The translations under genes and the position numbers were made by a program. The notes beneath the pieces are model-generated. The model worked only from the letters and a program-made list of their open reading frames with translations, made no database searches and had not been told where the DNA came from. From assembly GCA_029964075.1 (NCBI GenBank), contig CM057146.1:13659501-13723500 (forward strand): DNA of 64,000 bases, in the 5' to 3' direction. This document shows, piece by piece, positions 10,994-24,049 of this stretch. This DNA is from Patiria pectinifera. Its lineage: Eukaryota > Echinodermata > Asteroidea > Valvatida > Asterinidae. The stretch's first letter is position 1. The number at the start of each line of letters is the position of its first letter.

Positions 10994-13900
10994 CCGCGTG
11001 GTATTCGCCGTGTGTGGATACGAGGCGAGCAAGCAGCGCGGGGAGTTATGAGGAGGCAGTGTCTCCCGCTGATGATGTCAGAGGACCAAAGATGTGCGTC
11101 TGTAGTGAGTGTATATCTCTAAGCCATTGCTGGGTTATTAATATCACGGTCTATGGGCTTTCCAGTTGTTGGGTATAAATATCATTTAGCAGGCCCGGTT
11201 TACGGTTCAACGGAGGTGTATTTCTAGGCCAACGGGCGGTTATTATTGGGCACGGACAGGGACGGATTCTTTTTATATCCGGCGGAAGCAGAATTCCAAG
11301 AAGGGACTTGTTTGTTTGGAAGATGGGAAATAGATTCATGAGTGTTAGGCTACAGGGGGGCAGAGGATTACCTTTAAGTGTTGTAATGAAAGTGTCTATG
11401 CGCTGGCTAATGCGCCGTTAATGAAAATTTGTGACAAAATAAACACAACTCATCTCACGTAAGCTCGGCCGATAAAGAGTTAAGACTATAGCTCCTTGCA
11501 TGCCTGACAAAAACCAGAGGGCAAAGTGGTGACATTAACGTACACTGTAGGTTAGTACATCTTAGTTACAAGTGCCTTTATATCAATGTTCTCTGCAATT
11601 CTTCCACAAATCGATTAGTTAAAGTGATTGCTATTTTGGGAGGTTTTCAACACAAGAGTTTTCAGGAATTCGATCCTCTAAACTGGAATTTACTGTTGCC
11701 CATGCATATCGTTTGGAAGGAATGGACGTTTTGACAAGACCAGTACACAAACCACATGCTGAAAAAATATTCCACCTCTCATTTTCCCCTCCTTCGCCAA
11801 ACTGATTCAGCCACGCCCCATTCCTTTATCTCTAATAGTCTTTGCTCTTTGTTACCACGCATCTTCTGCGAACAAAGCAATGGGCATCATTTTCTCCATG
11901 TCGATCCTGTCTTTGTTGGAAGAGAACGTCAAATTTTTGTTTTTCTGTCTCGATCATTATCACTCCGCTTCGCTGCCATGCACGTGCCAACCAATTACTT
12001 TTAAGTGTGTGCTCCAGCGTTAAAATATACACTGGTCACTTTTTTTCAACATCCGTGCATTATCCCTTCGCACAAAATGCAAATTTGTTGGATGTTATCC
12101 CGCCTGAAGAGTCAATTAGGCCTGTGTAGAGGTGAGGCGTGGTCTGGATAGGTGGCCTGGACATAAAGTATAGCCGTATGGTTGGTCCGTCTGCATGCGA
12201 CCATAATGGTGATTACACGGGGTTTCGCAGAGAGGAAAATAAGAAGGAAAAAAAAAGGAAGGTTGCGGGTTCTTTGTTCGTCACAGCTCCCAGAGTTGTG
12301 CACAGTTTGGGAATCCCAGATGCTTGGGGAGACATTTTTTTGAGGTGAGATTTCAGAAACTGGAAGATTTATGTGGAGCTGAAAGTTACAAAGAACTGAG
12401 AGACACACTAGCAGGCGATTGTCTCATCCTGGGTAAAAAGGGGGTTGTTACTGTACTAATTCAGGAGGTTAGAACCTAGAGTCGGTTTCCATTTGGGGTC
12501 TATTTGGTGTTCTATAAATTATTATTTACAATATAAAGACTGATTCGAAGTCAATGAATGTGGTGGATTCTAGGTCCGCATTAGCAGTCAGGCTTTGTCA
12601 TTCGAAGAGCCATCACGGATTGATGTTACTTTTTTGCGTGGGCAGCTCAACTATCCGCCTCCAACAATATTATTGAGTTAAATGAATATAGACTTTTGAA
12701 AACTTTGTGCACAATGACCAGAGCCTGCAGTTCTCGCTTGAAAACTGCGTATAATTATAATTACGACAAGTTTGAATCCAACCGCGAGAACTGGGAGTTT
12801 AAAAATAGCGGTCCAACCATCTGGCTAGCTAGCCTAGTGAGATGAGGCGGGCCTGGGACCGCGTGGCCGGGCCTAGCCTGCGTGCAGGGGCCGGCTAAAT
12901 CCAACGACCCAGTTAGCTCCGCACCGCTCGCTTAATAACTCCCCTCGCCCACTTCCATTCACCGCATGCCAGCTGACAGCAGCCCGTATATCGCGAATGG
13001 GAACATGCATCGGGACAAAAGACGGTCCGCATTACAGAAGGATCATCACCACTAGCTCCCAACGCCTGCAAACTCTGTCAGATTGTTGACCTTTCAGGAA
13101 GCTTTTCTCTCTCTCTCCCAATAAATCCTATTTTAATCAGCTTTTCTCCAAGCACTCCCTCTGAAAGGACTGGGGGAGCGGAAGGGTCAGCTGCCGGCAG
13201 CTTCAGGCCTACTGTGCCCGCTGGGGGCTGCACCCTCTAGGGTATTATTCTTCCCAATCCGCAACAAAGCCAACATTATTCTCGTTAGCAGGCTTGAACT
13301 CTTCTCTTTCTCTCTGACACTGCAGTCAAAAGCCAGTGCCTTTAAGGTTTATGTCGGGAGAGGACAGGTGCGGTTGTGGCTTGTCCATTTGGGAAAACGA
13401 GTTTCGTGGCCGCCTTTAAAATGGTACTTATTATGTTTATCCTGAAAAGTTTGCCGTCACACGCGTGTTCTCAACAAAGTCGCAACTATCGCGTTTTAAA
13501 AATAAATTCACACTCGCTATACGCGGCACCAGCAGCTGCACTTTTTTCGGCAGACAGGTTTAGAGTTCACATGGAATGGCTTTTCGTGAATTGCAAATTA
13601 TCTTGACTGAACTAAAAAATAATCCCTGAACAAAGGGCAAACTTTGTATGGGTGAAAACTGACTCCCGCGCGCGTTTTTGCCAATGAATTCCTTGTGTTC
13701 AAATTGACATTTTTTAAACGTATATCGCTGTATATTTTATACTCAAAGTAATTGACCTTTATAATAGTGTATCCACTAAGGAAAAACTGCGTTAAATTTT
13801 ATTAGAGTTAGACGAGGTAAGCATTGTGCTGTACTTTGTGTATAATTTCAAAAACTCAAAAAAATTATCTTCAGATAATTATCTCCCGCTTAAATGTAGA

Positions 13901-14362
13901 CGTTATTTGACGCTGGAAAATATCACTGTCGTTTTAAAGTCGTTTCCGCAAAGACGTACTTTAGCCTCAATAAATGCACAGGTTTTTTTTGCAACCGCGT
14001 ATTTTCCGTTTTCCCAAGATGTAAAATTTGGTTTTTCTAATTCTCCAAACGGGATAAGAGTTAAGTCTGGGGATGTCTCACAGGAAGAAGATTATTTAAA
14101 AATGCTAAAAATTCATACTATTCATTAGAATCGGGCCGGTTTACGGACTTTTCGTGAATAGTACTCGTTGGAATGAGTCATGATTGGAGACGATTCATAT
14201 ATTTATGAACAAAATGCGTCAGTTTTGGAGTATTTTAAATTGGGTGACCTTATATACTAACGGGCACTAGCATTCGTTTGGATTAAAGGAAAACGGACGG
14301 TTTGGAATGTATGCATCTTAATTTCTGAATTATGTAAACCTAGTATTGATGCGTTTAATTCG

Positions 14363-14403
14363 TGTGGGGGATTAGCTGGTCGACTTCTAGCTAATCCCCC
14401 ACA
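14363..14403. repeat. Perfect 15-bp hairpin
   Basis: TGTGGGGGATTAGCT and its exact reverse complement are separated by 11 nt. The stem has no mismatch. It stands alone with no U-run after it, so a transcription terminator is not proposed. Confidence 0.7.
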
Positions 14404-14449
14404 GTTTCCAGTATAAACACTATTCAAATTACCAAGTAGAAAGTTCACA

Positions 14450-14955
14450 GCCTATAACCTGTTGAGGTTTCAGCTCAGTGGATATTACACTTTTCGAGAA
14501 AACAGTGAAATAAAACATTCACAACCTTTTGATCCCGAAAAACGATTTCGTTCATAGCACTCTATATTTCCACAAATCAGTAAATTGTTTACTGATCGTT
14601 GGAAATAATATTTTCTTGATTCTTTCTAATAATGACAGCAAGCCAGACCATGGGCGTCGCCAGGATTTTTTTCTAGAGGGGGGCAAAACATATTTTTCCC
14701 AAAAAGGGGTATGGACATTTTGCCCCCCCAACCCGTTAAATTTACACCAATAGGACTTCGCGCCTCTTTTTTTTTCTCTCTCTCTCTTTTTGTGTGTGTT
14801 GCTTTGCCGGGGGCAAGCGCCCCTTGCCCTTGCGACGCCCATGAGCCAGACGGAATAATTTTACGGGGTGTTTATGGTACGATTTTTAATCCAAGTAAGC
14901 TTTTTGATAATAATTCGGTAGGTTTACCTTTGGGATAAATGCGTGATCCTATAAT
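14450..14955. mobile_element. Family A MITE, copy 1 (interrupted)
   Basis: This matches copies at 23151-23557 and 34458-34851 over most of its length. Shared words are CAGCTCAGTGGATAT, CACAACCTTTTGATC, ATAGCACTCTATATTTCCA and AATCCAAGTAAGCT. It is split by a 195-bp hAT-like insertion at 14649-14843. The left edge is approximate. It has no coding capacity and was presumably mobilised by a transposase elsewhere. Confidence 0.7.
14649..14843. mobile_element. hAT-like MITE with 8-bp target duplication
   Basis: The inverted ends are CATGGGCGTCGC and GCGACGCCCATG. The element is flanked by exact copies of AGCCAGAC (14641-14648 and 14844-14851). The uninterrupted site is visible in the related copy at 34458-34851, where AGCAAGCCAGACGGAATAAT is continuous. 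An 8-bp duplication and this type of end fit the hAT superfamily. The interior is low complexity (C runs, CT repeats) and non-coding. Confidence 0.85.
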
Positions 14956-15002
14956 TATGTCTTCAAATCGTCATTTGTTTTTTTTCCCTCAGAACTACAT
15001 GG

Positions 15003-15304
15003 GGCCTTATGCACGAGTTGGCCATTTTTGTCGAGTTCCCTGAATGTATTTCGTTAATTGTTAAGTGTTGAATGGGATGGGGCCAGACTATTTATGCAGG
15101 CGAAATGCAGCCTCATATAGTATACTGTCTTTTTTTCCTGGCTTTAAACATTATAGGGAATGTTTAATTACAAATTTAAAATTATTAATTGAAGCAGACT
15201 TGAATTAATTAGTAATTAACTTGCTTTCATTTCTCTTCGCAAGTTCCAACAATTAATATTTTACCTCACTTTTAATTCAATATGGCCGACTCGAGCATAA
15301 GGCC
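15003..15304. mobile_element. Family D MITE, copy 1
   Basis: About 300 bp bounded by inverted GGCCTTATGCACGAGTTGG and its near complement (CGAGCATAAGGCC at the right end). It matches 31183-31483 in body words such as GTTCCCTGAATGTATTT and GCCAGACTATTTATGCA. No reading frame. Confidence 0.75.
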
Positions 15305-15851
15305 CATCATGAGCAGCAACACGTTTTAGTCAAGCAGGAGTGATTTCGTCCCATTTTACTTATCAAACCTGGTTAACATCCACAGTGTCATTCGATATGC
15401 ACTGCTTGTAACTGGTCCTCGGCCGATTTCGCTTAGCCTCTAAATTTACTAAATTTCCTTTCTTTCTGTTTATTTTTTTGGCAGCAGCAATGTGGGTCGA
15501 GATCAGCTTCAAACATACCTCTCCACACTAATGTTGAAGCATCATAAGGCATCGCATCGCAGATTTGCGTTGAGTGCTTATAGAACGAACTGCTCGCCGC
15601 ATGGCCATGACTTTGCTATCGACTTGCGGTGGGATGCGTCATCGTGCATAAAGGTTATACTGTAGCATGCAATGTAATGTGTTCATACAGGGCCAAAAGA
15701 TCACGTGCGTACATGTACATTGACTTTGGATACCTCGCGCACTCTAACATTAAAGAGACGTCATTGCTTCGTGTACATGTGGGCCTTTTTTAGGGAAAAG
15801 GTAGCATTTTGAGATGAACTATACTTGAGTTGATGAGTCGGAGGGGAAATG

Positions 15852-16320
15852 TATAATATGGCGATCTTGTAGTGTAGGGACCGGTTCCTATAAGAGAACA
15901 AAATCCACTTTAAAATTATTAGACCGACCAAACTAGTTGGCGACATTCTCAATAAACAGGTATGTCATAGATAGAGGGATGGGTTTTGATTTTTTTAAAG
16001 GAAAATTTGGGGCAAAATGACAATGACAGCGCGGCGACAACACGCAACCCAAAAATGAAGACGGCGATTACCGCGCGATGTACCGTGAGCACGCATGGCG
16101 CGCTGAATCGCAAGGCAAAAACCGCGCAGGAAAATCGTGATTTCTACCCCAAGAAACTGCATGTTCAAAATTGCAAAACGGGTGTCATTAGAATTGAGAA
16201 AAGTCTGCTTTTGATTGTAAAGGTGATTTTTGTCTTTTTTTGAACAATTAAAAACATTTTTGACCCTAATTTGTTCAAAACAAAACAGGGGCCCTACACT
16301 ACACGATCGCCTATAATATA
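15852..16320. mobile_element. Terminal-inverted-repeat element, about 470 bp
   Basis: The left end TATAATATGGCGATCTTGTA pairs with the right end (ACACGATCGCCTATAATATA) over some 30 bp with a few mismatches. The interior is non-coding and GC-richer than its flanks. No second copy was noticed in the window. Confidence 0.6.
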
Positions 16321-17546
16321 GGACCTCATAAATTACACATTAGTTCAGCCATGTAGAATAGCTGTTGCTTCTTCGCTCTCTGAAATAATATTTGCATAAT
16401 CATCTCGCCACAAATCCTGTCTGCGCCTCCACAAGACAGCAAAAAATCACAAGAGGGCGTGTTCTTGACTCAAGGACCCTGACCGTGAAAAATAAGTGCA
16501 ACAACTGACGCCGACATATATTGTGGACACCAAATTTGATGTCCCTCGCGCTCAACTCATACAGAAAAAAAAAGAACCCATGTATAGGCCTATAATAATG
16601 CATCACTGCACTGGGAAACCATCTTGTGTCCAGACTGAGGACTCAGATGTCACAACTCTCCCTGTATAATACAGGCTCCGTCAGAATAACCAAATGTGTA
16701 CAAAGCATATATCCTGCTGCCGGATTCTCCACGCGTTGAACGTGGGCCCAAGATTTGCCATGCCTTTTATCTATACGCCACCACATTAAAAAGTGCACGT
16801 TAAATCTCGGGCGAGCGAACACGTGAAATCGTACGAGCTCGTATTCGATTACGCACACGGCACTACGATCGCACGAGACGAGATAATTAGTGCCAAGACG
16901 TCTCCCTATCACAGTATAAAAGTTCGACTTGGTAATATCACTTTCTTGAACTATAATTACATCGGGGCATAAACAATTCTACCCCACCAACATGAAATGT
17001 GTTAACTCAAATCGTTGGAAGCAAATTAAAACCATACCGGTACACATGAAGTACATGATGTACATGTTAGACTGGCAAAAAAAAAAAGATATCGCAGAAA
17101 CCGGTCGTCGTGGCCGAAAACTTGACATTTCAGAATTTAGGCTTTAAATTACAGTCTTGTTTTCCCCCAAAAACACACAATCTGCATCTGTAAATAAGTG
17201 GAATAGCTTCCCGTCTCCAGCGACCAGCCTAGCGCCGTAAATAAGCCCACGTTCCGTGCATGGACTTGGATAAATGGACTAAAACCGTCATCTTTATATA
17301 AACCGCAACGTGTGCGTGGTGGTCTGACGTCATGTAATGACGTCATTGGGTGTATTAAGGAAGGCGCATTTGGTAAGATCTACCACATATTGATTTTTTT
17401 CTCTTTTCTCTGGAGCCGAGGATATAAAGAGGCTATTTAATGATTACTTCACGGAGCAACCTATTTCAAGATCAAAACAATCCAAAGTCTGATTCTGAGG
17501 GCTTTCAACGAAAATTAGAAAACCAACAGTGCTTCCGGCAGTAATA
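16321..17546. other. Intergenic DNA, nothing recognised
   Basis: I see no exon, RNA gene or clear repeat here apart from short palindromes such as GTACATGATGTACATG near 17049. Confidence 0.4.
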
Positions 17547-17547
17547 A

Positions 17548-18064
17548 TATAGGGCGAGTCAAAAAAGGAAACCCAAATGGCATGACCATTATTATGTAAT
17601 GACGTTCTGCATGTAGCACTATCAAAATCTAGGTTCCGAAAGCCCAATTAATAAGCTTTCTCCTCGTATAAAGACTCATTCAAAACACTCATGTACTTTT
17701 CAAGTTACGGAATTTTAAACACAAACCACCGTTTTACCGATCTGTCGTTAAAAAGGTAAGTGTTCTTTCAGCAAAACGAAAACAATCCACACCAGTCTGA
17801 TCCACACACATGTGAATTATATTCTTTTTGCTGAAAGAACACTTATCTTTTTTGTGATTCGTGGACAGAACTTTAAAACGATGTTTGTGTTTAAAATTCC
17901 GTGACTTGAAAAGTACATGAATGATTTGAATGATTCTTGTACTAAAAGAATGCTTATTAATTGGGCTTTCACATCCTATATTTTGAAAGTGCTACATGCA
18001 GAACTTCATTAAACAATTGGTCCTGCCATTTGGGTTTCTTTTTCTTTTTTTACTCACCCTGTAT
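17548..18064. mobile_element. Long foldback MITE with internal hairpin
   Basis: The ends are TATAGGGCGAGTC and, inverted, ACTCACCCTGTA. The arms pair along most of the 517 bp, for example CATGTACTTTTCAAGTTACG on the left against a near-complement on the right. At the centre AAGTGTTCTTTCAGCAAA faces TTTTGCTGAAAGAACACTT. A half copy is at 30541-30836. A TA target duplication is plausible but not proven. Non-coding. Confidence 0.8.
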
Positions 18065-21000
18065 TTCAACATCATTCACGAATAATGTTCAAAGGGTGAA
18101 CGGCTTTTTTCCAGTAACTGACAAGTTACGGTATAGTGATGTCACCATTTGCGTCACTTGGTCCTTTTAATTTCCCCCTGCATTTCCCAAATCGTTAAAC
18201 GTAGCGCGAACGCGTCAAAACCATCACTCAGACGAGCTCCAAAAAAAGTCTCCAATTTCCTACCCGGACACGAGAATTCTCGGGATGTGGGGATTTTCAA
18301 ATCGTCTGACGCATTTCACCGAATCTTCTGTCATCTTTAAGAGAGTTACCCACTCAATCTTGTCTGATAAAAAATACTGATACAGACAAGGAAAAGAAAG
18401 AAAGACTTTTTGCTTTTATTTTAAACTGTGAACCAGATCTTTGTTCAAGTGGTTTACTTATTATGCAAGATAAGGAAGACATGTTCAATTGTAAACAGAA
18501 AGCTTGAATTCGAATGTTCGGATATTAAATTTCAAAGAAATCTAGCAAATGGATGAGTTTTCAGTTTATGTATTTGTAATCACTATTTGTCACAACATTT
18601 CTTTGAAGTTACAAAATAATTGTAAAACATTTAGCAAAACAAAAGTATCTCAAAATTAATGGTTGAAATAAGTGCACGCTAAGCACATATCCCACTGAAG
18701 CTGTGTAAACTTGAAAGCTTCGCTGATTAAAGTAAGCTATTATGTTTGACTCGAAGAGACTGCTTAACTCCAATGAATTGTGCGGTTTTATATAGGTTGG
18801 AGCCAAACGCGTTAAGGTATTTTAACACACGAATATATAAGCAGTCAATGCAGAGGTTCTCTGTCCGTATACCATGCTGAGCTACTGTATAACATACGGC
18901 TGCTGATGATGTCCGTATCCGTACTCACCACGCAAGCCCGCCGCAGAGCTGCGTTCCAACTTGTGCGATGCACGTACGTAAGTATAGTCTGTACAGATAA
19001 TGCGAAATTGCTGTACCAACGCGCATGATATACGCACGTCCGATGAAGCCCCGGCACGGCCGGATCGGATACGTAACGCAGCTATAGAAGCAACGAGCAC
19101 CCAGATCTCAGAATGAAAAAAAACCGGTCCCTTGACTATTTAAAATGTTTCTTTTACAATGTACTAGTATACTATAGGTAACATTGGTGCGTTTTCGTAA
19201 TTTTATAAAATGATGCGATTTAAGGGCTATTAATTTATAGCGGACATCGTTCCACTGACCTGTTCAATGTTTCGTTTGGTACTGTGGCAAAAACACGAAT
19301 AAACACTCTTCGTTTTCAACCATCAAAAGTGCAGCTCGTTGGTCACAGGGCATGCCATTCGTGCCGCCGGCTATGTCGTGGGATTTTACCTAGCGTTACC
19401 GAGCGCACGCACGAAGCCAATGACAGGGTCGCGCCCGTTAATAACGGGGAAAAAAAAGCCATTTTCCATGGTTGGTTCAGTGCGAAGTTCGCGAACTGTC
19501 GTTGCGAAATTATGGTAATTCCCATTTTATTGAAAATGACAGTATACGCACCGAATTCGCAGAATGCTTGATATTACTTGGTTATATATTTCGCATTATA
19601 TTGGCAGTTTCGTTTGTGGATGTTTGCAAATGGTACACAATATGCCTTTAAAACACCTTTAACTCCCGCGCAGGCTTGTTAAAGAATGAGATTTTTTTTT
19701 AAATCTTGATATTTCGGGACCATTAAAATCGATTTAACATCCAGCACGGAAGCAGTACCAATTGCTCTTCAGAAATTACAAACGGGCGCAAACACCAAAA
19801 ATTGTATTTTATCCATTCAATGTTTCTTTCGAAATGTCACAGTGCGCCCTATGGGTGGGAAATAATATCTCCCATTCGATGTTCTTCAGCCGCAATTAAG
19901 GTCATCCCAACACAAATCTCCCACCAATTTCGATATCAATTACAATCCGAGCAAGATCTTGAGATCTGTCCAGGATACTGGCTTATTATCCCCGACCAAA
20001 TCTCCCAAAATGTCAATGCCAGGTCCCTAAAGCGTCTCCTGGGCCGAAGCCACGGTAAACACCGGTGGAAAACACTGTCGGGCTCGGTGAAAAGACACAC
20101 CGAGGATCGAGTGAGCAAAAAAAGTAGCTAGAGACTAAAATAGAGAGAGAATAGAATGGAGAGAAAATGTATTGAAAACGAGGATGGTAAAGGTCGTATG
20201 AGTGGGAGTACTAAGGCCTCAAAAATAGCGACAAGACGGACAATAACATGTTTTGCCGAGGATGATGCGGCGATGGGGCTATTGTCAGATGGGAAATGGA
20301 TATGGCCAAAAATTGTCGGTTTTTTTCTTTTGGTTTATTTTGTTTTTAATACACAGAAGGACCAAACTCTATACAAAGAAATGTGTGTGTGATAGGAGGC
20401 AGCGGTATTTAAGGCAGAAGGCCCTCGGGGAATTTGGGGGCTGTTAAGGAACTTACAATGACATTGTTGGACTCCAAATGTGAACCTGTATGGTGGAATT
20501 GGTGACAAGCTTGACTGTAAAATGATAGGGGGATATCTTCCTGCAATTACGCTATGCACAGACAGGTTTATAGCAGAAAGACTGGCGTAGTCGAGTATTT
20601 GCATTTCATTTTCATTTCACAATAGAGCACATGGCCGAACGTGCAGTTGCGTGGTTATAGACTCGGGGCCTGCACGACGGTGGATCAGATAATTCTTAAC
20701 AAATTGAAATTCTCTAGTTTATAGAGTTCCAACGATTTGCAAGACAATACAAGATTCCACAGCGCTCGAATCGATGGATATTTCATTCATCAAGTTACAG
20801 GTTCCACGCGTCGAAAATCGTATCCAGAAAACATGCTCGGCTACACACCTTTAACCCAATTTGATGTGAAGCATGTATTCGTCATTACCAACGAACCACC
20901 TCTAAATGCTGTCATGATCTTGGGTTACCCTCATGATGCGTGAAATTGAAGGATTAAACCGAGTTGAACTACCAATTTTAACCAGGTTTGTTTTAACCCA

Positions 21001-22046
21001 GGTCATACCTTCTCATCGTTTATAGGCCTACGAGGACCGAAGTTGGTAAAACCTGGCGATCTGTTGACATTAACCACGTTTTAACCCAGGTTAATCTTAA
21101 AAATCTCACAACCGTTTTAGGTTTAAAACGCTTAATCTTGGCTTAGGTCCAACAAAACCATCTTAACCAAGGTCTGAAAACGGGGTTCAAGGTGTTGCTC
21201 ATCAGCATCCTGAACCCTCTGCATTGAAATTGATATATCAAATAGTGGGTTATGTACATGTACATTGGCCAAGCAGTGATATCATTATGTACTTTATGTA
21301 TGGCAGGGTGAGTCACCCAAGTAACGCGGTCTAGACAGGAAGAAGCCTGCTACAAGTGTTTGTCACCGTACTATTAATATACCATTAGGGGCGGCTGGAG
21401 AAAGAGACTAGCCTGCTCGAGAAGGAGACTAGTCATTGCACTTTTCTGCCTCGCACTCATATTGCCAGATTGACCAGGTACGAGAAACGGCAAACTTGAA
21501 GAAAAAAACCTGGACAACTAGTTTCCCTGTATCAACAAATTAAAAGCATACTTTAAAAATAAGACGGCACTTTCGCCTTGTTACATACAAAAAGAACATG
21601 TGGAAAAAGATAGACATTAAAAAGAATTCCCCTTTTATTTTTCTAGTTCGATACCTTGCTCTGTGATATAACCAGTAACATAATTACAATCAACCAAGAA
21701 AAACAATTGCTCAGTTTTGTCTTCCTTTTAAAATGAAAACTTTAAAATGAGCTTTGTGAATACGGTTGACGTTTCTAATAACACACAGCCAAAACTGCAC
21801 TTTGTGTACTAAAAACAACACACCTTTGCTTTTCTAATTGGCACAATATTTTCTCCAAGATTCTGATGTTCTCTGATGTCCCAGCCATTTTGCTTGAAAA
21901 TAATAGAATTTTGGTCAAATTACTTTACATTTCAACTCTGACCCTACACCTGCCACATAAGATCATGTTTTAGAGACCTTTTGTCTCTCACCTGTACAGC
22001 AGGCAGGATTTGTAACCCGAAGTTTTTTGTTGCATTTTACATTATT
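18065..22046. other. Intergenic DNA with minor repeats
   Basis: No gene supported. At 20955-21175 the words TTTTAACCCAGGT and GGTTAA recur at least five times in both orientations, a likely decayed element. The GC-richer block at 18890-19090 contains a good-looking GTGAGT donor on the - strand, but no partner acceptor or frame. Confidence 0.35.
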
Positions 22047-22647
22047 ACCTCTGCCAAGGAGGTTATGTTTTCATCAGATTTTGTTGGTTGGTTGGTTAGT
22101 TTGTCTGGTAACAAGATAACCTAAAACAATTATGGAAGTACAATTTGATTAGATTTTGGAAGCGATCCGGATCTGGGTCTGGATCTAGGATTTTATTAAA
22201 GGATTCTTCACCATTTATGCCAGTATTCCTTTTGGATGTACTGATGTTAACTTGGCTAGTTTGTTGGCTGGTTTGTCTGTTAACAAGATAACTCAAAAAG
22301 TTATGGACGGATTTGCTTGAAAAATCTTTTAGGGGTGGTCCTTGGTACAAATACACATCAATTAGATTTTGGAAGTGATCCGGATCTCTGGTTGGCTGGT
22401 TTGTCTGTTAACAAGATAACTCAAAAAGTTATGAACGGATTTGCTTGAAAAATCTTTTAGGGGTGGTCCTTGGTACAAATACACATCAATTAGATTTTGG
22501 AAGTGATCTGGATCTCAGGTCTGCATCCAGGATTTGTTTTAAGGATTCTTCACCATTTATGCGAGTATTTCTTTTGGGTGTACTGACAAATATGGCAAGG
22601 AATTGTTTAGCCTTGGCGGAGGTTTGCGCTCTCTGAGTACTTTCTAG
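22047..22647 (+). mobile_element. Helentron-like element, family ACCTCTGCC, copy 1
   Basis: It starts after TT with the hairpin ACCTCTGCCAAGGAGGT and ends in CCTTGGCGGAGGTTTGC, then TTTCTAG followed by TT. The 5' hairpin and the 3' CCTTGGCGGAGG are also complementary to each other, an asymmetric inverted-repeat layout. The inside has a 128-bp tandem duplication (words AACAAGATAACTCAAAAAGT at 22282 and 22410). No protein is encoded. End signature CTAG and T|T insertion suggest the Helitron2/Helentron class; this is inference. Confidence 0.65.
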
Positions 22648-23150
22648 TTCAACATGAACTTGATCATTCTGGGGGTGTCTCAAGTCTTTTCAAAAAACCA
22701 ACTGCATTAATTGTTTGGGTTTTTTTTTTCTCGATCGAAATCATTTCTGGCGGAATAATTCACAGGCTATAACCCTATATATCTTCACTTTGATCACGGT
22801 TTTCCCCCATAAAATCAGCAGGTGCGTTTCGGGGTAATTAACGATATTCTACCGCCTTTAAGATAGATACAAAATAGCCTTAAGTTTTAACTGTCTCCAA
22901 ACGCTGTGCAAATATCAAATAAATCATTCAGCAAGCTTTTGTATGTGTAATTCAGGATATGTGCAGTAGACCTTTCATTGCGATATGCAGACGAGCCATC
23001 TGCCATATGGAACGGAAAAATCATGCCACCAAAGCAAAAGCAGGGCATTGCTTATTTGCATTCAATAGCAGAAGTTTTATCATGGCACCTGTTTTCGTGC
23101 TCGTTGGAAACAAAAACCCCACCTTTCAACCTTGAATTCGTAACACATTC
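22648..23150. other. Intergenic DNA, nothing recognised
   Basis: No exon or repeat with clear borders was seen between the Helentron-like element and the next MITE. Confidence 0.35.
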
Positions 23151-23557
23151 TTAAAGGCATATAGGATCACTGGCTTTCCATGCACATGTATTTTGTTCTT
23201 ACCAATATAACACCACTCAAAATCCAAGAAGAATAACCTGAATAACAGGACCCGTTCAAGTTTCAGCTAAGTCACTACACTTTTTTGAGAAAACAGTTAA
23301 AAACCATGCACAACCTTTTGATCACGAAACACGATTTCGTAAATAGCACTCTATATTCCAAAAAGAATTCTATTTACTGACCGTTGGAAATCACCTACAT
23401 TTTCCGATTTCTTCTAAATGACAGCAAGCCAAACGGAAGAATTGCAATGGGTGTTTCATACCAGGACGATTTTTTTTAATAATCCAAGTAATTTTTTGGG
23501 TTTGGTAATAATTTGGTAGGTTACTTTTGGGGTAAATGCAAATGATCCTACGCGCCT
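23151..23557. mobile_element. Family A MITE, copy 2
   Basis: It begins TTAAAGGCATATAGGATCAC and ends GGGTAAATGCAAATGATCCT. The body is the same as copies at 14450 and 34458 (TCAGCTAAGTC, CACAACCTTTTGATCACGAA, AATGACAGCAAGCCAAACGG). Its uninterrupted middle helps confirm the insertion in copy 1. Confidence 0.75.
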
Positions 23558-24049
23558 TATATCAGTCCTCAACCTGTGGAGTCTACACAACATCCCATTG
23601 TGGGTTGATTAACTCTGTTGGATTATTTTTTTTTAATTATCATTACTACGGTAATAGTAATGCCCATTCTACAAGGTTTGGGATTCAAATTCTATGCATA
23701 ATTATAGAGCATTTTAGATGTAATGTTAGCAAATTCCAACACAGAGATGTGCAGCCAGTTTCACAACACACTAAGATCAAGTTAGGAAAATAGGACTCCT
23801 ACTTTTTGTGAAAACGGATCTTCCAACTATGCATTATACATAATTATGTATGATTAAATCAGGACGTGTACACTGTACATAGCAAGTTTCAAGGTGTTTT
23901 GTGAGATGAATGCAACACCCTTCATTTTCTTACATCAGTAAACTTATAGGTGTTTCGCAGGTCAATGAAAAAAAGTCAATTTCTTGGGCACAGAATACAT
24001 CTGAATACAGATTTTCAAAAGTAACACAGTATTTCACCTTGCACTGGTT

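Larger units (their letters stand above)
8840..14449. other. Tob upstream intergenic region
   Basis: No coding exon was found. Apart from the sites and the SINE relic listed separately, it holds a GC-rich G-run near 9449, a low-complexity tract of CAY triplets at 10315-10435, and two islands of higher GC. One is at 10700-11060. The other, at 12790-13330, lies next to a CT-rich tract. Both islands are good candidates for distal regulatory DNA or an alternative Tob promoter, but no transcript can be inferred. Confidence 0.35.

Noticed and set aside
18845..19100. Possible exon with a GTGAGT donor on the - strand.
   Set aside because: No matching acceptor, no sustained frame of protein-like composition, and no neighbour exon was found.
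20955..21175. Repeated TTTTAACCCAGGT words as a possible operator array.
   Set aside because: Spacing and orientation are irregular, more like a decayed inverted-repeat element; borders could not be set.
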